Below, in pieces: positions 11,661 through 23,319 of a stretch of 64,000 bases of DNA (position 1 is its first letter; every line of letters begins with the position of its first letter). Position numbers and translations under genes: made by a program. The notes beneath the pieces are model-generated. The model was not told the DNA's origin and searched no databases. It worked only from the letters and a program-made list of their open reading frames with translations. The DNA is from Leptasterias polaris. Taxonomy: Eukaryota; Echinodermata; Asteroidea; Forcipulatida; Asteriidae. Where the stretch lies: contig JAZGTN010000225.1 of NCBI GenBank assembly GCA_037783415.1, forward strand, positions 124,001 through 188,000, in the 5' to 3' direction.

Positions 11661-12025
11661 TCACTCAAGCTATTTGGGGCATTTATTTTTATTGCATATG
11701 TTTATAACTTAACTAAAAACTGCACATTAAAAGCCAAGGTTCAGGAACAAATAGTTGCTTTGTTTTGTTAAACTGGTCTCGATTTTTGTGTTTGTTTTCG
11801 CTTTTTAAATTTTATTTAGCGTATGGAGCGTATACTTTTTCCAATTTTGCATGAACTGAATTTTGAATAGTTTGTGATTAAAGAAGTAACCACCATGATT
11901 TACACTCCTAAAACTAGAGAGTTTGGTTCACACTTTAACTCTAATTAATTCTAAATTCAACACTTTTAAAGAGTGCGGCCATGACTGGCAACTCTATAAA
12001 ATCTAGATTCAACATTATGGCATTC

Positions 12026-12235
12026 AGGGTGAGTTGGTATTGTTATGTAATCAAAGCTCGCCATGAGCTGTTTTATGACATTGTGGATACTATATGGAGT
12101 GTACTGTTTGGTTTGGGTAAATTTGTCTGTATACAGCCCAAACCAAACAATGCACTCCTATTGTGCCCACTCTCCAAAAAAGCCAATGTAGAGCCAAGCG
12201 CTATATTTGATTACATACAAATGCCATTTTACCCT
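12026..12235. mobile_element. fold-back MITE core
   Basis: The segment is an imperfect palindrome centred near 12130. The outer arms pair AGGGTgAgtTGGtATT...TATGTAATCAAA with its complement (plus tttgattacata...aatgccattttaccct). The inner arms pair GAGTGTACTGTTTGGTTTGGG with CCCAAACCAAACAATGCACTC (19 of 21 positions). An open frame across it (11981-12355) is a by-product of the palindrome. The outer limits may extend beyond these coordinates. Confidence 0.65.
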
Positions 12236-12865
12236 CACGTTCAGATCCTCGAAGCTGGCAGCTATTGCCTTTCATTGCTACAGTTGAGTAGCGAGACGGG
12301 AAACTGGAGTGTTAAGTCAACACGTTCAAGTTGGCCCAGTGAAAACTCTATATGAAGTAAGAATCTAAATAAACGAGAGTGATAAATACGTTTTCAAGAA
12401 CTTACTTCGGTATTTATTCTTGCGGTTTTGTTTTAACGGGTTGACTAGAGCTTCATTAACAACTGTAGGTGACGCATTGAAGTAATGAGGATTTTGGCGA
12501 AGCTACTACCGACTGTACATTTATAAGGCGTTTCGGCAACCGGCATGCTTGTTTGCTTTAAATCAAAGTTTAGCAGTGGTTTGCTTTTATTTTGAATCAA
12601 GAAAAGTGCAACATTTGTGTAACGTTAATTTGGTTGCTATTGGTTTACATATTCTCTATGAATGAAAAGGTAAAGTATAACAAACTCTGAATCAATATAA
12701 AGTACAACCTAAATGATGCAGATGGTTGTCTCTTTATTTATCAAAGTAAGGTTCAGGAGATTTAATGTTACCTTGAATCAAGTTAAGGTATAGCTTGGTA
12801 TACTTTGTATTAACTGGTTCAAGTGATTTGCATTCGCTTTGAATCATCTTAAAGTATATTAATGT

Positions 12866-12886
12866 TGTTGCTGTTGCTGCTGTTGC

Positions 12887-12918
<32 letters not shown>

Positions 12919-12929
12919 GGTTGCTGTTA

Positions 12930-12991
<62 letters not shown>
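12866..12991. repeat. CTG/TTG trinucleotide microsatellite
   Basis: About 125 bases of interrupted (TGC/TGT)n, ending in a pure (TTG)n run. The - strand reads (CAG/CAA)n. It gives Ser- and Asn-rich spurious translations. Confidence 0.95.
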
Positions 12992-12992
<1 letters not shown>

Positions 12993-13353
12993 TTACTTTG
13001 AATGATTATAAGGTGCAGCACTGGCAATGGCATTTTTGATGCAATTATCATATAGAAAAACAATGACATTTGGTTCTGAAAATGTTTGTGAAATTCCAGT
13101 TGCTCAAAGGATTACTCTCTTTGAATCAAGATATTAGGTTCAGCCCCGGTATAGAGCTGTATGTTTACTCCATTTGAATAAAATGAGCTATGTCAGTGTT
13201 TATTCAGTGTTAAGTTTGTTATAGCAGTGTTTTCAATCAGTGTCAAATGTCACAACCTGTAAATGAACCAAACAAACACCTCAACTAATTGTATCCAACG
13301 ACGGGGATTTGAATTGACAATCAAACACAACGGGTTTCTCATTTCTATGACAA

Positions 13354-13372
13354 CCCCCCCCCCCCCCCCCCC
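13354..13372. repeat. poly(C) run, 19 bases
   Basis: Uninterrupted C19. One of a series of long C/G runs in the window. Confidence 0.95.
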
Positions 13373-15085
13373 GCACTGTATCCAATACATCTGCTCGGAA
13401 CAAAATATATTCATTGTCTCCGAATGATATTGCATCATTTTCACACCTCGTACTAATGAAAACAGTCCACCATCTCGCGTAGCTCTCTGCAAATTTTAAT
13501 TAAAAGTTGTTTGATAATTAACGAACGTTTTTGTTTATACAATTTTGAAGAAAACAAAAAAGGGTTATGAGATAATAAAACAGGTTGAAACTTTCCACTG
13601 ATGCCTCCAGAGTGTGTAGTTCATCGTACTGAGTGCGCGTGGAAGGCAAATATAACAACTTGCTGAACAAGCTTAGTCAGTAGGATTTAATGAAAAGTAG
13701 GTGTGCTGTGTACACAGTATTTCGAAAAGCCACTTCTACTTAGCTGCTATTTGGTTTCGTGCACACTTTTTATAAAGTAGTTTTTATTTCATGTAGGTAG
13801 ATGCGAAAACATTACATGGTTCTGGGGTTATTCAGAATCTAACTGAATTAAAACTCTAACATTTCTATTTTTTCTTCTTTTTTGCCGTCTTCCTTTTTCT
13901 ATCTCTGTGTTGTGAATACCTGTTTCGCGGGTACATTGCCAATAATTGAGAAATGAGTTTGTATTAGTAACAAACTGTATGTGAATGTAATAATTCAATG
14001 GATGTACTAGTTAATCTTGATTATCTTAATTTTGATTGTGCACACTTTGTGCCTGTTCACCTACGACACCTCTGTTCTCCACTGCAGACACGTGATGTCA
14101 CGGGTCACACAATCCAGACAGCTTTATTCCTTTAGTGTGAATGAGATCCTGCGTTCAGTTATCGTATAATTCAATTACCACAGCACGCCGTATAGTCGAC
14201 TTTAACACCAAACAAAAAGGAGACAGAAGATAGCATACTACATCATTTGATGAACCTAAAATACACTTCAGTCTCGTTTTTTGTTGGGGGGGGGGGGGGT
14301 TTATCCAGATGAGTAAATAAAGGTGTCTATATGGTCTAAACTTCAGATTCTTGAAGAGCTGTGTATGGATAAGTCTCTAGTCCGATACCTGCAGCCAGAG
14401 ATGATTGCATCAACCTGTCTGGCTTTAATTACCCGCCCCCCTTCCCGTGCGGAGTAATATTTAACAACTCCTCGTGGATGGACTTCGCTCAGTCACAATC
14501 CATTCCTTAATTAATACGCAGTCCATCCATCCACAAATGTAGGGCGAGACGAGACAACGATGACAAAGATGAATGGCGTTTTCAAGCATAGCTCGGTTGC
14601 CATGCATCTCAACTCTTATCCAACTATTGAGCCTTTAAATCCTTACATTGCATTAGCCGACAGTGTGTCTACATACACAACAAACGGCTACCCTAAAGCA
14701 ATTGTATCAACGAGTCACGCCTGCTCTTAACTGTCTTCCTTCAAACCATCGAGTAAGGGCCTTACTCATTGTTCTGATTCTTGCAGTTAAAACAAAAATC
14801 TTCTAAAGGAATTTCACTTATGTCCTCCGACTTCCCCTATCCTCTAAATAACATTATGTTCTTTCTGTTTGCTCTCCTTTTCGTCTGATGAACAGACCTT
14901 TCTGAGTTGCTGTTATTTATTTTGTTTTATTTATTTTTTACACAATGAATCGAAGCTACCCTGCAAGGATTCCGTTGTTTAACTGTGCGGCACAGGAGAA
15001 TACTTAAGAAAAAAAGTAGCATAATAAAAGGGCTGCAGCGGCAGAATCCCATTAACAACCTTCCCTTACCCGGAAGCGTGTTCTA

Positions 15086-15105
15086 CCCCCCCCCCCCCCC
15101 CCCCC
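15086..15105. repeat. poly(C) run, 20 bases
   Basis: Uninterrupted C20 between ttcta and gcccatg. Confidence 0.95.
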
Positions 15106-15389
15106 GCCCATGAGCCTTGAAAGTCTATAAGACAATTAAAGGTAAGATCTGAACCTTTAGCAGAAGAAAAGTAGCTTACAGATGACAACCATGCGAATCA
15201 GAAAAAAATTGGTTTTATGAAGAACTGATGTTGAAATAGCTCTGTCTCGACGTTTCATTCATGTTTGTCTCCAGAGAACACTGGAGTGGTTTTGTGTCGT
15301 TTTCTTTTCTTCTCTTCTATACTTCCTCCGTTTAATACAAAAGTGAATAAACTTGCACATTGCGTGATGAGCTGAGCGAAATAATATCA

Positions 15390-15497
15390 AAATTACATTT
15401 TGGGGTTGAGCAAAAATAAACATTTACCAGAGCGAGACTTGAACCTGCGACTCCCGGATTAATGTGCCGGCGCTCTACCAATTAAACTATCTAGCCC
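15390..15497 (-). mobile_element. tRNA-derived SINE
   Basis: On the - strand the sequence starts GGGCTAGATAGTTTAATTGG. This holds a good A-box (TAGTTTAATTGG). It continues GTAGAGCGCCGGCACATTAA and reaches a B-box-like GGTTCAAGTCTC. The 3' continuation CTCTGGTAAATG...GCTCAACCCCAAAA is the body. The acceptor stem does not pair (GGGCTAG against CTCTGGT) and there is no CCA-compatible end, so it is a SINE head rather than a tRNA gene. The tRNA-like part spans about 15425-15497. Confidence 0.65.
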
Positions 15498-15499
15498 TA

Positions 15500-16755
15500 A
15501 ATATGTTGTCAATACCGATGTTCGGGGTGCCAGTCAGAAGCCAGGATCACTCCAGAATATACAGTATACAATTTGTCTTTGTATATTGGTCTTTGTTCTG
15601 CCCAAAGTTATTTAACATTATTTTACCCAAGCGGTCAGTTTCCCCTGTGGTTTACAACATTATTTGTCGAAATAGGAGACAACACTTTTAACAAGTAAAA
15701 CATATCTCCCTCGGTAACACTATACAACTTTAACTGCTTCAATTTTGAGTTGATCGCCGTTCTTTGCCTTTGGGTTTTTTGTTTTCCCCAATACACCAAG
15801 ACTACATCCACACTGGATAACTTTAAACATATACCTTTTCCTTCTTAATAATTAATTGCACTTGATGAAACCCAATCTATCTGCGGTTGGTAATCATTGA
15901 GTATTGCCCTAGGCCCACATATAATTAACGACTCGCAATCAAACCAAACACTGTTCATTTGGGTTGTTTTTTCATTCTTTTCTTCTTCTTCTTCTTCTTC
16001 TTCTTTTCTCTCATATATATTATTTAATTTGTACAATGACACTGCGACAGTCTCCCAGGGAGTGCGGGTAGAAATTCCCTTTAGCTAATCACTAATTGTC
16101 TCGACACTAAACAAACAGTGTCAACGCTGAGCACTATCGTATCAGAGACGGTAGGTTATTTTACAGGTCACTTCGTCCGTCGGCTTGCCACTACGAATTA
16201 GGTTCACTCTGCAAATGAGTCTAGACGCTAGAAAACACATTATTTATTGTTTCAATATACCCTTTGTGACGTCATCAAGCCGCCATCTTAGAAGTAAAGC
16301 TACGATGAACCAATGCACTCTAAAATATATATATATATCATCCCTGCATGGCTGTTGACATCTTTGTTTCCTACTAGACCATCATTATGCTGCAGTCGTT
16401 CATTGAGCTATTAAACCAAAACATCACCCTTAAAACTAACACCTCTTCCCCACTGTGCCTCGAAGCAGCAGCCGCAGGTTGGCCGCAGCCAAAAGACCTG
16501 TGACGAACACCTCTGCAAAGAGGGACTTTGACATCACTTGCAGACATATTATTGCAATAATTCCATTGTCTTAACCATAGTCAGCTCATATGCCATGATA
16601 CCCTAGGCTACTACTAGACCATGCCGCACGTCCTAGAGTGGGTGTCAATCAACATGGGACAGTGATTTGGTTAGAAGGCGGGCAGGACAAACCACCACCA
16701 TCCTTTCTGTACAAAATCGGTATGTCAGTTGTATATGGTAGATGAAACCAAATTT
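15500..16755. other. noncoding stretch with (TTC)n
   Basis: A TTC microsatellite lies at about 15978-16008 and a short (AT)n at 16326-16338. A TGACGTCA palindrome is at about 16266 and a GCCGCCATCTT motif at about 16280. No gene was recognised. Confidence 0.45.
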
Positions 16756-16760
16756 TAAAA

Positions 16761-16974
16761 CTTAAATAATTCAGCAAACAAATAAGCTTAAGTTAATACA
16801 GGCAATATACCTGGACAAGTTAACAACACAGCTAGATAACACAACATTTCTACAAACATACAATTAACTTAAATAATTAAGTAAACAAATCAGCTTAAAT
16901 TAACCCAGGCAATATTACTGGACATGTTAAGAACACAACTAGATAAAACAAAATTGTTACAATCATACAAAACA
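16761..16974. repeat. diverged 107-bp tandem duplication
   Basis: Two copies (16761-16867 and 16868-16974) start CTTAAATAATT and share AGCTTAA.TTAA..CAGGCAATAT and CTGGACA.GTTAA. They differ at many positions, so the duplication is old. Confidence 0.7.
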
Positions 16975-17213
16975 AACTCTCTAAAACTATGGAAAAACTT
17001 GTCAGCATTATTTTGCTGACAACGTACCTCAGGGACTTTGTAACTTGAAACAGGTCCTATGAACGCATCAGTTTGTAAGGTTTGCATCGCTGTGTGCTGG
17101 GGTTGCCATAAAAACTGACACTACGTGATAAATGCATTTTTGTGGTACCCATCGAGGCAAGAAGTATCGGCACCGCTGCGCACCCCAACCCTAACATCCG
17201 AGCCTCTCGCCAA

Positions 17214-17233
17214 CCCCCCCCCCCCCCCCCCCC
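17214..17233. repeat. poly(C) run, 20 bases
   Basis: Uninterrupted C20. It produces a spurious poly-Gly frame on the - strand. Confidence 0.95.
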
Positions 17234-17605
17234 ATGTGTCCCAACCATAACACTTCCTTTCCGTCTCGCATGGTCTTCAAATCACGCAGAAAATGAATCA
17301 TATTGACAAATGACGCTACAACGGAGCCAATAAGACCGCTAATGTGTGCATTCGTATGCCAGACACCCTCCGTTCAATTTGATAAACCTCGCAGTTTGCT
17401 CGAGAAATGTAATTACTGTCGGTGCTGGGCAAACATAAAACACACCGGCACCAGACATGCAAAATAAATATTGAACATAACTTACAAAATCGACTGTTTA
17501 ATTTGGCCTCCATAATTGTCTTTTGTTTTTGGAGGATTGTTTGTCTGTTCTGAAGTGCAAATAGAAGCGTTCGATATAAACCCCATTGGTGGATTATCTG
17601 GAATT

Positions 17606-17960
17606 ACACTCTAAAAACCCCCAGGCCGGATTTCAAGGCTTGCCTGGTTCTGGGTCAGGCCTTCTGGTTCCGGGTCAGGCTTGCCTGGTTCAGGGTCAGG
17701 CTTACCTTGTTCCGGGTCAGGCTCGCCTGGTTCCGGGTCAGGCTTGCCTGGTTCCGGGTCAGGCTTGCCTGGTTCCGGGTCAGGCTTACCTGGTTCCGGG
17801 TCAGGCCTTCTAGTTCCGGGTTAGGCTGACCAGAAAGTGTTTAACAAAATTTAAATCGGAGTCTGAGTCAGTTTGAACCACTTCTAGGTCAATTTAACAC
17901 TATTCTGGACCAAACTGACCCAGAAATGAGTCATCCCCACTGGACCCGGATCCGCGTAAA
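17606..17960. mobile_element. GGGTCA-rich element with internal 21-bp minisatellite
   Basis: It opens with ACACTCTAAAAAC, the terminus shared with related copies at 32431-32839 and 35872-35999. The core (about 17639-17820) is eight or so copies of GGTTCCGGGTCAGGCTTGCCT (21 bp). Because 21 is a multiple of 3, the + strand reads as a periodic PGQACLV peptide, which is not evidence of a gene. Further GACCCGG/CAGAA motifs continue to about 17975. Confidence 0.65.
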
Positions 17961-17978
17961 TCCTGACCCGGAAGTAGA

Positions 17979-18146
17979 CCTTTATCATAGTGCGGCCATC
18001 TTGATTTTTCTGAAATCTAAATCAGTGTAACCAAATCGAGGCTGTAAGTAAACATATTCTGGTTCCTTTATTGTGCATAATGTTAGCATTTATCACTGCT
18101 TTTAGATACAGGAAACATGACCAAGATGGTTGCAGAATGATAAAGG
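17979..18146. mobile_element. short fold-back MITE
   Basis: The terminal inverted repeats CCTTTATCATAGTGCGGCCATCTTG (17979-18003) and CCAAGATGGTTGCAGAATGATAAAGG (18121-18146) match at about 21 of 25 positions. The 117-bp interior has no coding capacity. It abuts the GGGTCA-rich element. Confidence 0.7.
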
Positions 18147-18149
18147 TAC

Positions 18150-19640
18150 ATCTTGAGGATGTACTTTCTTGCAATCTTTGAGCAAACGTAACTGGACGTC
18201 TTTAGTTTACTAGTAATTGTCATCATAACGTGCTCTATCAACGTTTACTTTGTGAGACAACTACACGTTTAAACTCAAGAACCTAATGAGCTTATAAAAG
18301 ACAGCTATTAAAATGTTCCTAATTGAAGTATGTTTTTGTCTTCCGTTTATTGCAAAATAAACCGAAACTCTGTGAGGAAAGACGCAGTACAAAAAATGAA
18401 GGCAAAGGAATGCAGCGCCAGAAAAGGTTTAAATAGAACACTGTCATTAGGGAATATTAAAAGGCAAATAATCAATTATTTCTGTTGACCTAATTCACCC
18501 GACGTCATCACCTCAATAAAACTTCGGTTGCTCCATTTTGAGAGTTGGTCCCCTGTGTGTTTTATTGCCATGTAGTGAGCATTTTAGGTGATAACACACG
18601 CGTAGTTAGACAACGATCAGCTTCTCTATACATGCAATCATTTGACTCCAGCTCGACAAACATGAGCCACGTGTTGTATCCGCGCAAGGGGGTGAACCAT
18701 ACTTTGTTTTCTCTTTTATCAAAATGCCACCAACGTTCACTTTGAGACAGAAAGCAAATATCACTACAAAGGAATCTCAAAGTTGTTATTAAATTCGCAG
18801 AAAGTTTGCTTTATTCCAAACGCTCCTCTTACCCGTTCGAAGTATTCATTTTCCTAAACAAAATAACAAAAGAAGAAGGCAGAAAGGAAATAACGCATGG
18901 GATTGTCTGCCCCAAGAGGGTAGTCGGAGGCTCCAATTTAACAGCCGTCTGCTCACCACCATAAACTCCCTGGCGGCAAGAAATTGTATTTGTATCATTA
19001 TTTAGATGCCTTCTTAGGGTCCATTCCTGAGAAAGTCGACGGTAAACATCGTCAGCTAGCAATCATCATCTACCAGTTACGGCATTCTTCCCTAAAACGG
19101 AGCAGTTACACTCCACCTTGACATGGCATTCCTTATAAATGAGGAAATTCTAGGGACAAAAGCCGTGCTAAATTACCGCAAATACCCCCTTCGTCTGGGG
19201 GGGGGGGGATAGAGAGACGGCGAGCGAAATACACACTGAGAGTTTGACGGAATCATTCGATTATTTGTTCCGCAATCCGCGGCCGTATTGACTTAAGTGG
19301 GGTCGGAAAATGACAAATTACGCTGCTGTATTGATTCTAGTATCAAGTTAGGGTTTTTAACTCTAATGGGTGCGATGCACAGCAACGCATTAATCTTGGC
19401 AACAATAAGCCCGTAAGGAGGAATGTTATGTTCTAATTTGACGGCGATACCAGAATCTACGGTGGCTTTGACAGGACACAGTCGCGGGGTAGATGGGTTG
19501 CCCACAAAGTCACGATGCAGATTCAAGATCAAACATTGAGTGGGTCTGGCTTCTGCAGACTCACATCTGTGTCAATTTTTACATGGATTCTGACCGAGAC
19601 TTTGTCAGACTAAAACATACGTGTGTCATTTATCTGGTCT
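18150..19640. other. exon-like segments on the - strand, otherwise noncoding
   Basis: Three - strand segments look codon-like. At about 18960-18895, an acceptor (tttcttgccgccag|GG) precedes GVYGGEQTAVKLEPPTTLLG. At about 19520-19320 a longer frame includes GNPSTPRLCPVKATVDSGIA. At about 19620-19575, an acceptor (gtatgttttag) precedes SDKVSVRIHVKIDTD, then the donor GAT|GTGAGT. They could be exons of one gene or fragments of old repeats; I cannot assemble them. G12 lies at 19197-19208. Confidence 0.25.
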
Positions 19641-19654
19641 AAATGATCATGTTG

Positions 19655-19800
19655 TCAGATATGTAATGGACAACAGTTACAGGAGCAGATACAGAAGGCA
19701 CGATCGCCATAGGATAAGGGACAGAAAACGTTTTCATGTAGATCGAAGATTGCGACTTTGGAGAACAGTTCTTTACAGAATATGATGTGAGAAATAATGG
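19655..19800 (-). pseudogene. L2/CR1-like reverse transcriptase tail, frameshifted
   Basis: Around 19670-19735 the - strand contains YGDRAF in one frame and PSVSAP in another, both matching the YGDRAFSVSAP-type signature of these elements. A frameshift therefore separates them. The same DNA motif (AAGGCACGATCGCCATAGG on +) recurs at about 47092-47114, linking the two remnants. Confidence 0.5.
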
Positions 19801-19881
19801 TTGTGTGAGCAGCGACCATTTATTTTCGTTTGAGTTCCCGCCCCAAAAATCTGTGAATTTCCCTTCTTTGACTGCATACCT

Positions 19882-20076
19882 AGGGCCAATTTCATAGAGC
19901 TGCTTAAGCACAAAAAGTAGCTAAGCACAACAAAATTGTGCTTACCAGAATAATGTTACCAGCCAAACTACCATATTACATGTACAATTTGTGACTGGTA
20001 TCCTGCTCATTTCATGTTAAGCAGAAAATTGTTAAGCAATATTTTCTGCTTAAGCACCTCTATGAAATTGGGCCCT
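19882..20076. mobile_element. 195-bp MITE with terminal inverted repeats
   Basis: It begins AGGGCCAATTTCATAGAGCT and ends with the complementary CACCTCTATGAAATTGGGCC CT. Internal TGCTTAAGCA motifs are also arranged as inverted repeats. There is no coding capacity. Diverged relatives occur at 21885-22025, 45601-45810, 53135-53322 and 53318-53491. Confidence 0.8.
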
Positions 20077-20103
20077 GGTCAAATCCTTGATTAATACCTT
20101 AAG

Positions 20104-20370
20104 ATGTCTGACAGATTACCGCTGTCACCTCAACAGACCACGACTGCACCTATATGTCCGCCGGACTCAGTGACCAAACGACCCGTAGTCGCCACTGACC
20201 GTGAGGGTGACTTTCAACAGCTTGTGCGTGATGCTCTAAACTTAAATAACGTCAGGGTCAATCAGATTTCTACCGAAGGATTGACGAGCTTGGGGAAAGC
20301 TTGAATACATCTCTCGAAATGAAATCAAAAAATATCTTCGAACTCGTACCAGGAGATAACACTCTTGGAA
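20104..20370 (+). pseudogene. possible retroelement ORF1-like remnant
   Basis: An ATG frame (20104-20304) reads MSDRLPLSPQQTTTAP... and then shifts frame. The next frame carries a coiled-coil-like IDELGESLNTSLEMKSKN. The arrangement resembles the short N-terminal ORF of a non-LTR element, with a decayed RT tail following at 20466. The family assignment is tentative. Confidence 0.3.
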
Positions 20371-20465
20371 AAAGCTGAAAAGCAACTTTCTGGTCACATA
20401 TTTGCTCAACAACGCATGTATTTTTAGTTTGTTTTTCATAAAGGTTTAGAATAAATGATTCCGAA

Positions 20466-20850
20466 CCTATCCTGTCATATGGGGCTAAGATATGGACTAC
20501 CACCAAACGTCTTGAGAAAAAACCTAAGCGTGGCAGAGAGGGCTATGGGGAAAATAAAAGACAGGGTATGAGAAAGAAATCAAGAGTATACTGGATATTT
20601 TTAAGACCATTAAGTCAAAGAAGTGGAGATGGGCAGGTCACCTAGCAAGGAGGTGGTCATGCAGAACAACCAATTTGACTCCAAGAAACTCAACAAGAGG
20701 GAGACAAGACAGAAGAAGGGGTGATGAACTTAGAACATCAGGGGCTTTGTTTGGCAACATACAGCTCAGGATAGAGTGAAATGAAAAACTGGTGAAAAGG
20801 GAGTGAAACTAGGCGAGAAAGAAATAACAAACTTAAAAGTGTATCTGACT
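20466..20850 (+). pseudogene. RTE/endonuclease-RT-type retrotransposon 3' remnant
   Basis: The + strand reads PILSYGAKIWTTTKRLEKK, then after a frameshift LSVAERAMGKIKDRV and a stop. Further on comes KTIKSKKWRWAGHLAR (about 20608-20655), followed by a frame with TPRNSTRGR and DELR. The order TYGxExWT..., VAERAM, KWxWAGHxAR matches the C-terminal part of endonuclease-reverse transcriptases of this class. Several frameshifts and stops show it is dead. Confidence 0.7.
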
Positions 20851-20859
20851 TGAAATGAA

Positions 20860-21880
20860 AAGAAGTGTTGATCAAAATTCGGCAGAGCAAGCCATCGGGA
20901 TTGGCATCCTGAAGAGTATTTTGTCAAACAGGTTTCACCTTTAACTGAACGATTTGACCGAAGTGTGATATAACGCCTTCAAACTGAATAACATAAATTT
21001 TGATTCCTGGAAGCTCAATTTATTTATTGTAACCCTAAATACTATAAATCACGGGACAAATTAAAATCAGTGGGGCAAAGTGATGGGGTGAAATGAAGAT
21101 GCAAACTTTATGAAAGGAGCTGAGCCTGAACATGGCCTGGAGCCAGTGGCATGACGGCGTTCGCCACTCTAAGGTTTCATATTTTTAGATTGGACTCAGA
21201 AATGTGATCTATCACCGCGGAAATGACTTGACTTTTTCATCCGAGCGTCCAAAAACCTGAGGTCCCTTTTTATTGAATGAAAAGATGTGTTCCTGTTGTG
21301 TACAAAGACTTCGGGTCGAAGAGGTGGATGGGGCGAGATGGAAAAAACCCGTCATCAAATCACTTTCTTTCGTCAGTGAGCTCCTTTTGCGGCCGACACG
21401 TCCAGATAGATTGTCTTTCGAATAATGTGTTTTCGTTTGGCTTTCGGTTCAGATCTGGTTGGTCCGGACTTCTCGAGTTTTTGACTCTGAATGCTGTAAG
21501 GGTTTTCCCTTACATACCCATATCAAGTCTGTTGTGTAAAGCATCCTTTATTAAAGTCGGTCCCGTGCTCTCAAATTCCGACCGACGATCAGAAAGAAAA
21601 GACATATTTTGGTCAAAAGTTCCGTTTACAGTCGAACATATCTCTCTTTTAAAATAAGGCACTTGGATATTGTTGCTAGTTTTCCGCAACTACGGACGTC
21701 AAAGAAGTTTATTAATCTCTACGAAGGTACAGCCTTTGATTTATAAAAGTATTGTCTACCAGCCATAATAGAACCCAAGACGATCTGTGTCAAAAATAGT
21801 GTTTTTTAAAGAAGTCAATAATAAAATCATCGGCTCCAAGCTCTATGCTCAAAACAAGAAAGCCGTTTAAGCCCCAAAAC
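20860..21880. other. noncoding stretch with one unassigned 126-codon ORF
   Basis: An ATG frame at 21277-21657 (+) is open for 126 codons. It has no recognisable domain, signal peptide or flanking gene signals and is probably chance. Otherwise there is nothing. Confidence 0.35.
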
Positions 21881-21884
21881 AGTC

Positions 21885-22025
21885 TACCAGCAGAAACAGG
21901 CTACCAGCCAAAATAGCATGTAATGCACATTGTTTGAGACTGGTTCCCTGCTGATTTGTGCTAAGCAGAACAAGTTATTAAGCAGAATTTTTCCTGCGCA
22001 ACAGTTTTATGACATTGGGGCTCTG
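21885..22025. mobile_element. degraded copy of the 195-bp MITE family
   Basis: It shares ACCAGCCAAA, GAGACTGGT.CCCTGCT, TAAGCAGAA and the terminal TTATGACATTGGGG.C with the copy at 19882-20076. The left terminus is lost. Confidence 0.5.
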
Positions 22026-22231
22026 GAAGTGGCATCTGAGTTGTTAATAATATATCCCATTACATATTCAGTGGGGTCACAGCTTGCAATTCGGAAGGTC
22101 GTTGAACTTAAAGGGCAGCTTGAACTTAAACGACAACAAGTGCTCAGCTAATCGTTACCCATACTACCTATAACACCTTACTTTAAGTATGCCCTCCTCC
22201 CGAGATTGGTTTTCAAAGGAAGGCGTCATAA

Positions 22232-22251
22232 CCCCCCCCCCCCCCCCCCCC
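22232..22251. repeat. poly(C) run, 20 bases
   Basis: Uninterrupted C20. Confidence 0.95.
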
Positions 22252-22375
22252 ATTCAACAAGAAAGAGTACCAACAATGATACAAACCAAACGAGACGTCT
22301 TTCCCCAGTTACATAAACTACATCGCAAATACATTTTACGCAGTAGGTGACAAAATATTTATGTCATTATACTAG

Positions 22376-22716
22376 ACCAGCCTGTACCTCGTTCTCACTA
22401 CCTAGACCAGCCTGCATATCAATTTCACTAATTACACCAGCATGCACCTCGTTGTTAATAACTAGACCAGCATGCACCTCATTGATACTTACTAACTAGA
22501 CCAGCCTTCATATCAATTTCACTAATTACATCAGCATGCACCTCGTTGTTAATAACTAGACCAGCATGCACCTCGTTGTTAATAACTAGACCAGCATGCA
22601 CCTCGTTGTTAATAACTAGTCCAGCATGCACCTCGCTGTCACTAACTAGACCAGCCTGTGCCTCATCGTAATTAATTACCAGTATGCACCTCATTAAACC
22701 TGCATGCACCTCAATC
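22376..22716. repeat. 30-bp minisatellite, about 11 copies
   Basis: The unit is CAGCATGCACCTCGTTGTTAATAACTAGAC with variants (CCTGCATATCAATTTCACTAATTAC and others). The central copies at 22555-22650 are nearly identical. The 30-bp period keeps a - strand frame open as a VINNEVHAGL decapeptide repeat. There is no start context, codon bias or flanking gene to support coding. Confidence 0.9.
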
Positions 22717-23319
22717 CACAGCTAACATGCGCGTAAAAAGTACTTGCAATGTCCTATTGGGCTGATATCAACAAGTTAGATGACACTTCAAGTACTCCGT
22801 AGCACACATACAATTATTACACAACGTAAGACCCTTTGTCAGTATCTGCTGATATAGAACTGAAGTTTCGTACCAAAATTTACCACAGTGACCGTCACCA
22901 GGAAGTGACGCAGATCGACGTTAATTATCATCGATTTTTGGTCCCTGCACGATTAGCTTTTCATTAATTCATATGATAATATGAAACTGATACAACGAAT
23001 AATGTAGGTCTGGTTATGGTCGCTTTAGAAAACTAGCAAGGTCGTGACGTGCAGTTTTGTAATATTCGTTTCTCTCCAAACCTCAAAAACTCCTGCTATT
23101 TTATTGAATAAAGCAGGCAAAAATGCAAACAAAGTGGACAATGACTTAAATCATAAATTGATCAGCTAATTCCAAAATGATTTAATGAGTTTTGAAGATG
23201 ACCAGAAAATAAGGGAAGACGAATTTGTGTTTACTGAGCAAGACACGAGAGTGTCGCCTTTTAACGGTGTTGCTCTCCAACACCAAGCCAAGTTTCAATT
23301 TATAGTTTTGGGAAAGAAA

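Larger units (their letters stand above)
13000..15385. other. noncoding stretch with homopolymer runs
   Basis: Apart from C19 (13354-13372), G14 (14286-14299) and C20 (15086-15105) nothing is recognised. An interval of similar style flanks each run, without a shared repeat consensus. Confidence 0.45.

Noticed and set aside
11981..12355. 124-codon + strand ORF
   Set aside because: It spans the fold-back palindrome at 12026-12235, whose symmetry creates the frame. No domain.
12734..13069. - strand Ser/Asn-rich protein
   Set aside because: Pure CAG/CAA-type microsatellite translation.
15425..15497. tRNA gene on the - strand
   Set aside because: A- and B-boxes are present, but the acceptor stem does not pair and a SINE body follows directly.
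17586..17813. + strand frame with repeated PGQACLV
   Set aside because: It is a 21-bp minisatellite inside a transposable element, without gene context.
21277..21657. 126-codon ATG ORF on +
   Set aside because: No domain, signal sequence, promoter or splice evidence. This length is expected by chance in 64 kb read in six frames.
22479..22709. - strand frame with a repeated VINNEVHAGL decapeptide
   Set aside because: It is a translation of a 30-bp minisatellite. The open frame follows from the period being a multiple of three.
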